Shown here piece after piece: positions 1 to 5,669 of a stretch of DNA of 7,032 bases; the first letter of the stretch is position 1; each line of letters opens with the position of its first letter. The position numbers were made by a program, and so were the translations under genes. The DNA lies in NCBI GenBank assembly GCA_023411445.1, contig JAEYOT010000204.1:1-7032 (forward strand), read 5' to 3'. The notes beneath the pieces were generated by a model. It was not told the DNA's origin. It saw only the letters and a program-made list of their open reading frames with translations, and did not search any database. Source of the DNA: Pseudomonadota bacterium (GTDB lineage Bacteria; Myxococcota_A; Polyangia; Polyangiales; Polyangiaceae).

Positions 1-1
1 G

Positions 2-211
2 CTGCCTGGCGTCGGAGTGGCGCGCCTGACGGGCGCCGCCGATGACGACTTTTCGGACGAGGTGCACCCCAAGCCGCGCGTGAGCCCCGCGTGGGCGGCG
101 CGGGTCGCCACCAGCGTCGCACGACTCAACGCGACGGACGCCGTCGCAGCCACTGACGGACCCTCAACCGAGCAAGCAACATGGAAACGACAAGCAGCTA
201 CCAGAAATTGA
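2..211 (+). CDS. 3' end of a probable SGNH/GDSL-type hydrolase (partial)
   Basis: Only the last 69 codons are present; the gene begins before the window. This is the only + frame open here: the other two hit stops near positions 27 and 45. It also shows the G/C-rich third positions of the neighbouring genes. About 17 residues into the fragment comes DFSDEVHP, followed by an amphipathic helix (AWAARVATSVARL). SGNH hydrolases typically end this way, with a DxxH block holding the catalytic Asp and His and then a terminal helix. I therefore infer an SGNH/GDSL hydrolase, or an AlgJ-like O-acetylation protein. That would suit a polysaccharide locus, but the nucleophile and oxyanion blocks cannot be seen. 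The last about 25 codons have weaker coding bias and overlap the downstream ACP gene by 31 nt, suggesting translational coupling. The family call is tentative; that this is coding sequence is fairly safe. Confidence 0.5.
   Translation: MPGVGVARLTGAADDDFSDEVHPKPRVSPAWAARVATSVARLNATDAVAATDGPSTEQATWKRQAATRN
131..147. repeat. 7-bp perfect inverted repeat with 3-nt loop
   Basis: GCGACGG and CCGTCGC flank the loop ACG. It lies within the last part of the upstream partial gene, 33 bp before the ACP start. No T-tract follows, so it does not look like an intrinsic terminator. It could be a small mRNA hairpin near the ACP start or a chance product of G+C-rich coding sequence. Confidence 0.3.
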
Positions 212-426
212 CTCAGGTATTTCACGACGTCTTCGACGACGACAGCATCGTCGTCACGCCCGAGCTCACGGCCGATGACGTCGACGAATGGGATAGCCTG
301 GCGCACATTCGACTGGTCGTCGCGGTGGAGAAGAAGTTCGGCATGAAGTTCTCCGCGGCCGAGGTAGGCGAGCTCAAGAACGTAGGCGAGCTCGTGACTT
401 TGATCGAAGCACGGGCGGGGCGCTGA
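181..426 (+). CDS. Stand-alone acyl carrier protein
   Basis: This 81-residue acidic protein has the size and fold pattern of a discrete acyl carrier protein. The 4'-phosphopantetheine site is the DSL motif in DEWDSLAHIRL, with Ser39 as the attachment residue. The following helix (LVVAVEKKFGMKFS) and the terminal helix (VGELVTLIEARAG) are the usual ACP helices II and IV. It probably carries the acyl unit handled by the three downstream enzymes; sequences of this type are common beside FkbH proteins. The ATG at 181 overlaps the upstream gene by 31 nt and has no good Shine-Dalgarno sequence, so coupled translation is likely. The stop at 424-426 is 2 nt from the next ATG. The ACP identity is secure. 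That it works with a dedicated pathway rather than fatty-acid synthesis is inferred from its neighbours. Confidence 0.93.
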   Translation: METTSSYQKLTQVFHDVFDDDSIVVTPELTADDVDEWDSLAHIRLVVAVEKKFGMKFSAAEVGELKNVGELVTLIEARAGR

Positions 427-428
427 GC

Positions 429-857
429 ATGGCCGAAGCTGCCCTGAAGCTCGCCCCGCTCGACTACACGGAAGGGGCTTGCGCTCGCATCGACTTCAGC
501 GTGGACGACGCACAGATGCGGCAGTTTGCCGAGCTCTCCGGCGACTACAACCCGCTCCACACCGACGAGCGCTTCGCGCGCGGCAAGGGCTTCGAGGGGC
601 GCGTGGTGTACGGCGCGCTGCTCTTGGCCAAGGTCTCGCGTCTGCTCGGCATGCAGCTGCCCGGCCGTGACGGCGTCTGGGTCAGCGTTACGCTGGATTT
701 TCGGAGCCCGCTCTACCTCGATCAGGTCGCCCAGCTCGAAGCCACGGTAAAGAGCTACTCGCCGGCGACGGGCTTGCTCGAGCTGGGCTTGATGCTGCGA
801 CGCTCCGGAAAGCTCTTGGCCAAGGGTCGCGCGGAGGTGGTCGTTGCCAGCAGCTGA
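429..857 (+). CDS. MaoC-like hot-dog (R)-hydratase / dehydratase
   Basis: The protein has 142 residues, the normal length of a single-hot-dog MaoC/PhaJ-type enzyme. The signature FAELSGDYNPLHTDERFA spans about residues 33-50, with catalytic Asp39 and His44 of the D-x(4)-H dyad. The following G-x-x-GRVVYGALLLAKVS stretch is the usual hydratase helix, and the later strand VSVTLDFRSPLYLDQ is also typical. Enzymes of this family add water to, or remove it from, trans-2-enoyl or (3R)-hydroxyacyl thioesters in the cytoplasm. Sitting between an ACP and a ketoreductase-type SDR, it most likely acts on an ACP-bound 3-hydroxyacyl group. It starts 2 nt after the ACP stop and overlaps the SDR start by 14 nt. 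The direction of the reaction and the substrate cannot be read from sequence. Confidence 0.9.
   Translation: MAEAALKLAPLDYTEGACARIDFSVDDAQMRQFAELSGDYNPLHTDERFARGKGFEGRVVYGALLLAKVSRLLGMQLPGRDGVWVSVTLDFRSPLYLDQVAQLEATVKSYSPATGLLELGLMLRRSGKLLAKGRAEVVVASS
833..838 (+). promoter_or_regulatory. Strong Shine-Dalgarno deciding the TTG start of the SDR gene
   Basis: GGAGGT lies inside the 3' end of the MaoC gene, 5 nt before the TTG at 844. No ATG or GTG occurs in the SDR frame close upstream. Later starts would remove the first beta-strand of the Rossmann fold, so this site supports the TTG start. Confidence 0.7.
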
Positions 858-1542
858 CGGCGCGGGCGAGGCGGAGCGCCCTTGGTTCTTGGTCTCCGGC
901 GGCAGCGGCGGCATCGGCGCTGCCGTGTGCCGGGCCTTGGCCGAGCGCGGCTACTTGCCGATCGTCGGCTATCGCACGGGTCGCGCTGCGGCAGAGGTGA
1001 TCGCGGCTCGCTGCGCCGGCATGGCTTTGCGGCTGGACCTGCGTGATGAGGCCGAAATCGTGGCAGCCGCCAGCGAGCTCGAGCGAGCCCCGCGCCTCGC
1101 CGGCGTGATCCTGGCAGGCTCACCGCCACCTGCGCTCGCGCCGTTCGGCAAGCTCTCGCGTCAGGAGCTGCTGGAGCAGCTGGAGGTCAACGTGCTGGGT
1201 CCGCAGCGGCTGCTGGCCGAGCTCGTGCGGCGTTGCTTCCGCAAGCACAAGCGCGGCAGCGTGGTCGGGGTGTTGTCTCGCGCCATGGGTGACGGCAGCT
1301 CGGGTGTCGCGTCGGGCATGGGTGCCTACGTGATCGCCAAGCACGCCATGGCCGGCATGCTCGGGCTGCTTGCCGCCGACTACCCGTGGCTCCACGTGCG
1401 CAGCGTGAGCCCCAGCTACACGGAGACACGCATGCTGGACGCGTTCGACGCGCGCTTCCTAGCGCTGCAGCGCGAGCGGGCACCGTTCCAAACGCCCGAG
1501 GCCATCGCGGCGCTCATCCTCGATCAGGCGATTATACCATGA
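844..1542 (+). CDS. Short-chain dehydrogenase/reductase, FabG-like ACP ketoreductase candidate
   Basis: The protein has 232 residues, within the classical SDR range. The cofactor loop SGGSGGIG is at residues 18-25, structural Asn116 lies in EVNVLG, and the active site YVIAK supplies Tyr162 and Lys166. The likely catalytic serine is Ser145 (GVLSRAM). It lies 17 residues before the Tyr, against 13 in FabG, so the loop is about four residues longer. The usual NNAG motif is replaced by ILAGSPPP at residues 89-96. Arg44 and Arg47 after the second strand hint at NADP(H), which is inference. The TTG start is supported by a GGAGGT site 5 nt upstream, and the gene overlaps MaoC by 14 nt. Its stop overlaps the FkbH ATG in an ATGA. 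Most likely it reduces a ketoacyl-ACP, but a sugar or other carbonyl substrate cannot be excluded. Confidence 0.85.
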   Translation: MPAADGAGEAERPWFLVSGGSGGIGAAVCRALAERGYLPIVGYRTGRAAAEVIAARCAGMALRLDLRDEAEIVAAASELERAPRLAGVILAGSPPPALAPFGKLSRQELLEQLEVNVLGPQRLLAELVRRCFRKHKRGSVVGVLSRAMGDGSSGVASGMGAYVIAKHAMAGMLGLLAADYPWLHVRSVSPSYTETRMLDAFDARFLALQRERAPFQTPEAIAALILDQAIIP

Positions 1543-3464
1543 CTCAACAGCTCTTTTCCGGCCTCAGGTGGCTACCGCAGGCCCCGAGTGACTTTGCAGC
1601 TCGCTGCAAGGCGCTCCGCGCCGATGACGCGGAGCTCGGACGCGCCGCGCAGTACTTGGCGAGCCACGCCCTCGACGACAATCAGCTCAACAAGCTGGCC
1701 AAGGCGCTCGAGCGTGCGCGCGCAGCCGGCGCCTCGCTAGCTCCGCTCACGCCCTTTCGGCTGGGCATCGTGAGCAACGCGACCACCCACCTGCTCGTGC
1801 CGGCGCTGGTCGCGAGCGCGGCGCGTCACGGCATCGCGCTCAGCTGCGTGGAGGCTGAGTACGGCCAGGTGATACAGAGCGCGCTGGATCCGGACTCGGC
1901 CTTGAACCGCGCGAAGTGCGACGCCGTGCTGCTCGCCGTCGACCATCGCGGGCTGCCGCTGAGCGCGCCTTTGGGCGATCGCGCAGGCGCTGAGCGCGCC
2001 GTCAGCGAGGCGCTCGCCTACCTCACGAACGTGCGCCAAGCGCTCGAGCGTCGTGGCACTCCGCTCTGCATTCTGCAGACGCTCGCGCGCCCGGCCGAGA
2101 GCAGCTTCGGCAGCTTGGACTACTTGCTCCCCGGCACGCTCCGCCGCCTGACCGAAGACTACAACCGCCGCTTGAGCGAGAGCCTGGCAGACAGTCAGCA
2201 CCTGCTCTTGGACGTGGCACACCTCGCGGAGCTGGTCGGGCTCGCCGATTGGCACGACGACACGCTGTGGAACCTGGCCAAGCTGCCGTTCGCCAGCGCC
2301 TTCGTGCCGCTGTACGCCGACCACGTCGGCCGGCTGCTGGCCGCGCTGCGCGGCAAGAGCAAGAAGTGCCTGATCTTGGATCTGGACAACACTGTGTGGG
2401 GCGGCGTCATCGGCGACGACGGCCTGGACGGCATCGCGCTCGGTCAGGGCAACGCCACGGGCGAGGCGCACCTGCACGTGCAACGCGCTGCGCTGATGCT
2501 GCGCGAGCGCGGCGTGGTGCTGGCCGTCTCTTCCAAAAACGACGACGCGATCGCGCGCCTGCCGTTCCGAGAGCATCCAGACATGCTGCTGCGCGAGCAG
2601 CACCTGGCCGTGTTCCAAGCCAACTGGAAGGACAAGGCCAGTAACATCCAGGCCATCGCCCAGGAGCTGTCGCTCGGGCTCGACGCCATGGTGTTCTTGG
2701 ACGACAACCCCGTGGAGCGGGACTTGGTGCGTCGGCTCCTGCCGCAGGTGGCCGTGCCGGAGCTGCCAACAGATCCGGCGCTGTACGCGCGCACGCTCCT
2801 TGCGGCGGGCTATTTCGAAGCCGTGACGTTCTCGCAAGAAGATCGCGAGCGCGCCGAGCAGTACCAAGCCAACGCGCGCCGCGTCGCCTTGCAGCAGCAA
2901 GCCGGGGACATCGACGCCTACCTGGCGTCGCTGGACATGCTGATGACTTTGAAGCCGTTCGACGCGGCTGGGCGCGCGCGCATCGCCCAGCTGATCAACA
3001 AGAGTAATCAGTTCAACCTCACGACGCGCCGCTACACCGAGGCGGACATCTCCCGCATCGAGCAAGAACCGGACGCCTTCACGCTGCAAGTGCGCTTGAA
3101 GGACGCGCTCGGGGATAACGGCATGATAAGCGTGCTGATCTGCCGACGGATCGGCGAGAGCTGGGACATCGACACCTGGCTCATGAGCTGCCGAGTGCTG
3201 GGCCGCAAGGTGGAAGCCGCACTGCTCACCGAGCTGATCCGGGAAGCGCAAGCGCGCGGCATCCGCAAGCTGCTCGGCAGCTACCTGCCCACCGCCAAGA
3301 ACGCGCTGGTGCGCGATCACTACCGCGCGCTCGGCTTCCGACTGATCGAGGAAATGGCGGACGGCGCGACCCGCTGGGAGCTGGACGTGCCCAGCGCCAA
3401 GCCGGCGTTGGACCTGCCCTTCACCATCGAGCGGCTCGGGCTCGAGGCCTCGTACGCTGCCTGA
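1539..3464 (+). CDS. FkbH-like HAD-IIIC protein (glyceryl-ACP forming type)
   Basis: The protein has 641 residues in three parts. Residues about 73-270 form the N-terminal domain typical of long FkbH proteins (FRLGIVSNATT at 73-83, a remnant-like SGNH fold). Residues about 275-410 are the HAD phosphatase core: DLDNT at 281-285 with Asp281 and Asp283, SSKND at 331-335, Lys364 or Lys366, and the metal-binding LDDNP around Asp388-Asp389. Residues about 440-600 are a GNAT-like C-terminal domain containing KSNQFNLTTRR and the conserved MSCRVLGRKVE with Cys551. FkbH relatives take a phosphoglyceryl group from 1,3-bisphosphoglycerate, dephosphorylate it and load glyceryl onto an ACP. The start is the ATG at 1539, overlapping the SDR stop. 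The open frame reaches back to 1386, but that part lies inside the SDR gene and lacks homology. Family assignment is secure; the substrate is inferred. Confidence 0.93.
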   Translation: MTQQLFSGLRWLPQAPSDFAARCKALRADDAELGRAAQYLASHALDDNQLNKLAKALERARAAGASLAPLTPFRLGIVSNATTHLLVPALVASAARHGIALSCVEAEYGQVIQSALDPDSALNRAKCDAVLLAVDHRGLPLSAPLGDRAGAERAVSEALAYLTNVRQALERRGTPLCILQTLARPAESSFGSLDYLLPGTLRRLTEDYNRRLSESLADSQHLLLDVAHLAELVGLADWHDDTLWNLAKLPFASAFVPLYADHVGRLLAALRGKSKKCLILDLDNTVWGGVIGDDGLDGIALGQGNATGEAHLHVQRAALMLRERGVVLAVSSKNDDAIARLPFREHPDMLLREQHLAVFQANWKDKASNIQAIAQELSLGLDAMVFLDDNPVERDLVRRLLPQVAVPELPTDPALYARTLLAAGYFEAVTFSQEDRERAEQYQANARRVALQQQAGDIDAYLASLDMLMTLKPFDAAGRARIAQLINKSNQFNLTTRRYTEADISRIEQEPDAFTLQVRLKDALGDNGMISVLICRRIGESWDIDTWLMSCRVLGRKVEAALLTELIREAQARGIRKLLGSYLPTAKNALVRDHYRALGFRLIEEMADGATRWELDVPSAKPALDLPFTIERLGLEASYAA

Positions 3465-3473
3465 TCCCCCGCC

Positions 3474-4568
3474 ATGATGCGCTTGCTGCTCACTCTCCTC
3501 CTTCGCAACGTCTGGCTCGTCACGCTGCTGTGCGTCGCCGGCTGCGGCAGCCGCCCGGCCGTCGTCGCTAAATCGCTGCCGTCGCCCATCAAGCAGCACC
3601 ATCAAGAGGTGCTGGATCGCCAGCTGCTCGAAGAGATCTTGGGCGAGCGCGACGGCGACGCTTACCGCGTCGGCCCGGGCGACACGCTGCTGGTCGCGGT
3701 CTACGGGCACCCCGAGCTATCGATCGCGCCCTATGCGGGTGCCAGCTCGCTGACGGCGGATCGCAGCCGCCTGTCCGGTCTCGCCATCGACAACGACGGG
3801 ACCATTCAGTTCCCGCTGATCGGCACCGTGCAAGTGGCCGGCAAGACCAGCGCGCAGCTTCGCACCTTCCTCGAGGGGGAGCTCGCTCCGTATGTCAAGG
3901 AGCCGAAGGTCACCGTGCAGGTCGTGTTCACCGGCAGCATTCGCTACTACTTGCTCGGCGAGTTCACGCAGCCCGGCTTGAAGTACAGCGATCGGCCGCT
4001 GCGGCTGCTGGAGGCGCTCTCGCTCGGCGGCAGCGTGGAGCTGGAGAAGGCGAGCCTCAGCCGCGCCTACGTGGCGCGCGCCGGCAAACGCCTACCCGTC
4101 AACTTCCTGCGCTTGGTCCGGCAAGGAGACTTGAGTCAGAACCTGCGCCTGCGCTCCGGCGACGTGATCGTGGTGCCGGACAACACCAGCGAACGGGCCT
4201 ACGTGTTCGGCGGCGCCTCCGGCAGCAATCCGCGCGGCGGCACCGTCTCGTTCGTCAACGGGCAGCTCACCCTGCTCCAAGCCTTGGCGCAGGTCGGCTT
4301 CGGCACCACCGAGCAAGTGCAGGGCAAGCTCTCGGAGACGTACGTGATCCGAAGCGAGGCCGATCGGGGCGAGCTGTTCGTGGTGGACGCGGAGCGCTTG
4401 CTCCGGGGCGAAGCCGCAGATTTTCCGCTCAGCCCTGGCGACGTGATCTACGTACCGCCCACCTGGGTCACGAGCTGGAACCAGGTGCTGGCGCAACTGC
4501 TGCCCACCTTGCAGACCATCTCCGGCGTGCTCGCGCCGTTCGTTCAGATCAAGTACCTATCGCAGTGA
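3474..4568 (+). CDS. Wza-type outer-membrane polysaccharide export lipoprotein (OPX)
   Basis: The protein has 364 residues. A hydrophobic signal peptide (residues 1-23) ends in the lipobox VAGC, giving Cys24 as the lipidated residue; Gly25 at +2 fits outer-membrane sorting. The poly-export domain spans about residues 64-151, opening with YRVGPGDTLLVAVYGHPEL and followed by DGTIQFPLIG. Two SLBB domains follow at about 157-235 and 242-327, each closing with a GDVI(V/Y)VP signature. The last about 35 residues (WNQVLAQLLPTLQTISGVLA) form a predicted amphipathic helix like the Wza pore-forming helix. It should form the periplasm-spanning channel that lets a capsule or exopolysaccharide leave the cell, working with a Wzc-type co-polymerase not seen here. 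It begins 9 nt after the FkbH stop. ATG codons lie at 3474 and 3477, neither with a good ribosome site. No gene symbol is given because several OPX paralogues usually coexist in myxobacteria. Confidence 0.93.
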   Translation: MMRLLLTLLLRNVWLVTLLCVAGCGSRPAVVAKSLPSPIKQHHQEVLDRQLLEEILGERDGDAYRVGPGDTLLVAVYGHPELSIAPYAGASSLTADRSRLSGLAIDNDGTIQFPLIGTVQVAGKTSAQLRTFLEGELAPYVKEPKVTVQVVFTGSIRYYLLGEFTQPGLKYSDRPLRLLEALSLGGSVELEKASLSRAYVARAGKRLPVNFLRLVRQGDLSQNLRLRSGDVIVVPDNTSERAYVFGGASGSNPRGGTVSFVNGQLTLLQALAQVGFGTTEQVQGKLSETYVIRSEADRGELFVVDAERLLRGEAADFPLSPGDVIYVPPTWVTSWNQVLAQLLPTLQTISGVLAPFVQIKYLSQ

Positions 4569-4574
4569 GCTCAC
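4565..4574. repeat. 10-bp palindrome joining two convergent stop codons
   Basis: GTGAGCTCAC contains the TGA of the export gene and, on the other strand, the TGA of the ferritin-like lipoprotein gene, with only GC between them. The convergent genes have no spacer. No T-tract or long stem is visible, so there is no clear intrinsic terminator here. Confidence 0.5.
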
Positions 4575-5548
4575 GCCGCGGCTCGCACGCCCGCGAGCAG
4601 CTGCTCGATGGCCGGCTCGACCACCTGGCGCAGGCCGCTCGTGGCGGCAGCAGCCAGGGCGCTCTGCTCCACCCCGCTGCGCAGCGAGAGCTCGGCGAAG
4701 CTCGGCAATTCGAAGGGCTCCGCCAGCGCGGCGCGCACCGCGCGCTCCACGTGGGCGCCGCCGACCTGGAGCGCCCAGGCCACGACCAAGTAGGAAGTGA
4801 CGGCGTGAGCGCTCTCCTCGGTCGCGATGGTGGTGAGCGCCGCTTTCACATCGGGCTCGGAGGCGAGCTCTGCTGCGGCGCTCGCTACGTGCGCTCCTAG
4901 CGTCTCCGTCAGGCAGCCCTCGCGCGCGGCCGCAGCCGCTACCTCCGCCAAGCTATCCCCCAGAGCGATGGCGCCAGCGAACGGGAACGCTGACGGCTCG
5001 ATGCGACGCGCACCGAAGCGCTCGGCCAAGCGCCAGCACAGCTCTGCGTGACCGACCTCGTCGAGCCCGGCCTGCTGCACGCGCCGCAGCAGCTCCGTGG
5101 GCGCGGCGTGCGCCATCAGCTGCAGCGCCAGCCGTGCAAAGGCCGCGACCGAGGCGTGCTCCGCCTGGCCCGCTTCAGCCCACGCCCTGGCGCGCGCCGA
5201 GCCGAGCTGCTCCGCGCGCAGCGCAGCCTGCGTCGCCACGCCGGCTTCGAAGTACGGTCGACCGATTTCGCATTTTGCGTTCGGCTCGTGGTCGACAATC
5301 TCGACGCGGTAGCAACACTGGATGCCGCCGGCTTGCCCTGCTTGCTGGGGCTTGCCGTCGCTCAGCACGCGGTCCACCTCGATGTCCCCGCAATGACTGA
5401 CGATCTGCAGGCGGTCACGCGGCACCTCATCGCGCTGAGGGCACGTCGCGTCTTCGGTCACGGTCTCCGGTAGGCAAGCCGTGCCCTCGTATGTCTCGCT
5501 GCACGCGCCGAGGGCAGACAAAATGGCGAGCAAGAGCGGGCTACGCAT
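4571..5548 (-). CDS. Cys-rich lipoprotein with C-terminal ferritin-like diiron domain
   Basis: The protein has 325 residues. The N-terminus MRSPLLLAILSALGAC is a short lipoprotein signal with lipobox LGAC and lipidated Cys16; Ser17 at +2 suggests the outer membrane. A region at residues 25-93 carries six cysteines (25, 36, 53, 78, 79, 93), probably disulfide-bonded. From about 117 a ferritin-like helical bundle follows. Helix A has Glu130; helix B has Glu164-x-x-His167 in GLDEVGHAEL; helix C has Glu210 or Glu215; helix D has Glu245-x-x-His248 in TEESAH. This arrangement could hold a diiron site. The start at 5548 is chosen over an in-frame Met at 5617 because GGAGGT lies 6 nt upstream and the lipobox then falls correctly. 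The fold is well supported. Whether it stores iron, acts as an oxidase or is structural is unknown to me. It is probably not part of the polysaccharide operon. Confidence 0.85.
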   Translation of the reverse strand: MRSPLLLAILSALGACSETYEGTACLPETVTEDATCPQRDEVPRDRLQIVSHCGDIEVDRVLSDGKPQQAGQAGGIQCCYRVEIVDHEPNAKCEIGRPYFEAGVATQAALRAEQLGSARARAWAEAGQAEHASVAAFARLALQLMAHAAPTELLRRVQQAGLDEVGHAELCWRLAERFGARRIEPSAFPFAGAIALGDSLAEVAAAAAREGCLTETLGAHVASAAAELASEPDVKAALTTIATEESAHAVTSYLVVAWALQVGGAHVERAVRAALAEPFELPSFAELSLRSGVEQSALAAAATSGLRQVVEPAIEQLLAGVRAAA

Positions 5549-5554
5549 CCCATG

Positions 5555-5560
5555 ACCTCC
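5555..5560 (-). promoter_or_regulatory. Shine-Dalgarno for the ferritin-like lipoprotein
   Basis: On the minus strand GGAGGT is followed by CATGGG and then the ATG at 5548, a 6-nt spacing. This fixes the start of the lipoprotein gene and places the lipobox about 13 residues in. Confidence 0.75.
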
Positions 5561-5571
5561 GATAAGGAACG

Positions 5572-5583
5572 CTACCATGGTAG
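5572..5583. repeat. Perfect 12-bp palindrome CTACCATGGTAG, operator candidate
   Basis: The 12 bases read identically on both strands. The site lies 23 bp upstream of the lipoprotein start codon, in the divergent intergenic region, where a repressor or activator dimer could bind. It also contains the ATG at 5577, an alternative start for the sigma gene. There is no second copy in the window, so the operator role is inference only. Confidence 0.35.
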
Positions 5584-5669
5584 TAAGTGTCACGCTAGGC
5601 GCGCGGATCTGCGGCATGACCCGCGAAAATTGTCTCTCTGTGGTTTGCGCTGCCCTAGTATTCGGGGCG

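Larger units (their letters stand above)
5549..5669. promoter_or_regulatory. Divergent intergenic region between ferritin-like lipoprotein and sigma-FecR gene
   Basis: This stretch separates two divergently read genes, so promoters for both are expected in or near it. It has a lower G/C share at the positions that would be third codon positions, and patches such as AAAATTGTC and TAGTAT. I could not find a convincing -35/-10 pair on either strand. If the sigma gene instead starts at the ATG at 5577, only 28 bp would separate the two start codons. Confidence 0.45.

Noticed and set aside
222..914. A 230-codon minus-strand frame opposite the ACP and MaoC genes
   Set aside because: Low-complexity composition and no motif, fully covered by two well-supported genes on the other strand.
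1386..1538. 51-codon N-terminal extension of the FkbH frame
   Set aside because: It overlaps the end of the SDR gene, is rich in Arg/Ala/Pro without family similarity, and the ATG at 1539 overlapping the SDR stop is the natural start.
1737..3710. A 657-codon open frame on the minus strand opposite the FkbH and export genes
   Set aside because: It mirrors the codon bias of the + strand genes, is rich in Gln, Arg, Ala and His with no recognisable domain, and the + strand proteins have clear families. It is a high-G+C shadow frame.
4594..4607. Perfect 14-bp palindrome CGAGCAGCTGCTCG
   Set aside because: It lies inside the ferritin-like coding region at Glu-Gln-Leu-Leu codons and has no T-tract. 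It is most simply a product of G+C-rich codon use, though it lies close to the convergent junction.
4565..4900. A + strand frame of 111 codons right after the export gene
   Set aside because: It is antisense to the ferritin-like gene, which has conserved ExxH motifs and a good start site. Its own translation has no family features.
5630..5661. Possible promoter TTGTCT ... TAGTAT for the sigma-FecR gene
   Set aside because: The spacer would be 20 nt, longer than normal, and the match is weak in DNA of this composition. It is not strong enough to annotate.
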